A stretch of DNA of 64,000 nt, from positions 186,001 to 250,000 of the forward strand of contig JAKZES010000002.1 of the NCBI GenBank assembly GCA_022548915.1, given 5' to 3'. Both the position numbers and the translations under genes were made by a program. The notes under the pieces are model-generated. The model was not told the DNA's origin, did no database searches, and saw only the letters and a list, made by a program, of their open reading frames with translations. Of the stretch, positions 63,994-64,000 are shown one piece after another. Source of the stretch: Verrucomicrobiaceae bacterium E54. Its GTDB lineage: Bacteria > Verrucomicrobiota > Verrucomicrobiia > Verrucomicrobiales > Akkermansiaceae. Numbering within the stretch: position 1 is the stretch's first letter; each line of letters starts with the position of its first letter.

Positions 63994-64000
63994 GACAAGC

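Overview
The window reads as one continuous chromosomal stretch of a high-GC member of the Verrucomicrobiota, most like the Verrucomicrobiaceae/Akkermansiaceae (Luteolibacter or Haloferula type). The lineage call rests on the combination of gene families: a PVC-type CxxCH propeller cytochrome, an Amuc_1102-like protein, DUF1080, an HZS-alpha-like multihaem-type protein, paired GH106 enzymes, a PEP-CTERM metalloprotease, a GxxExxY protein, and an ECF sigma factor next to a WD40 Ser/Thr kinase. It is an inference from gene content; no rRNA is present.

Layout. 0.1-3.9 kb: receiver protein, aquaporin Z, sulfatase, HAD phosphatase. 3.9-10.8 kb: a MoxR/DUF58/DUF4381/BatA-BatB-BatC-BatD operon. Five copies of a hairpin repeat built from 9-nt units lie in its intergenic gaps, and one copy carries a GxxExxY gene exactly in its loop. 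10.9-18.6 kb: beta-barrel protein, lipase-like lipoprotein, aspartate aminotransferase, PrmA, exported beta-carbonic anhydrase, tRNA-Gly(GCC), TrpC, a membrane protein and a LURP/tubby-like protein. 18.8-27.1 kb: TonB receptor with a Fur-box-like palindrome, Amuc_1102-like protein, FabV and a giant SGNH/propeller/HEAT/cytochrome protein. 27.2-29.0 kb: diadenylate cyclase CdaA, an overlapping CdaR-like membrane stub, BioD. 29.1-31.1 kb: an AT-richer restriction-modification pair (5mC methyltransferase plus DUF4928). 31.3-34.8 kb: DUF1080 and a four-gene overlapping phospholipid operon.

34.9-39.0 kb: ECF-like sigma factor convergent with a kinase-WD40 protein. 39.1-43.1 kb: TrpB, PEP-CTERM metalloprotease, small membrane proteins, GNAT. 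43.2-46.0 kb: the classical rpmH-rnpA-yidD-yidC cluster with a clear promoter. 46.1-57.1 kb: PHP hydrolase, NHL propeller, HZS-alpha-like protein and two tandem GH106 enzymes. 57.2-61.3 kb: a GHMP-kinase/UDPGP nucleotidyltransferase fusion coupled to a GalU-like protein. 61.6-64.0 kb: a TIM-barrel glycoside-hydrolase-like protein and a VapBC pair at the right edge.

How it works together: the sulfatase, GH106 pair, TIM-barrel hydrolase and sugar-nucleotide enzymes fit a life on sulfated or deoxysugar-rich polysaccharides. The lipid operon, YidC cluster, Bat operon and CdaA are envelope housekeeping. The strongest unexplained signal is the wealth of short structured repeats in almost every intergenic gap (at least six families), above all the 9-nt-unit hairpin that in one copy contains a PD-(D/E)XK-like gene.
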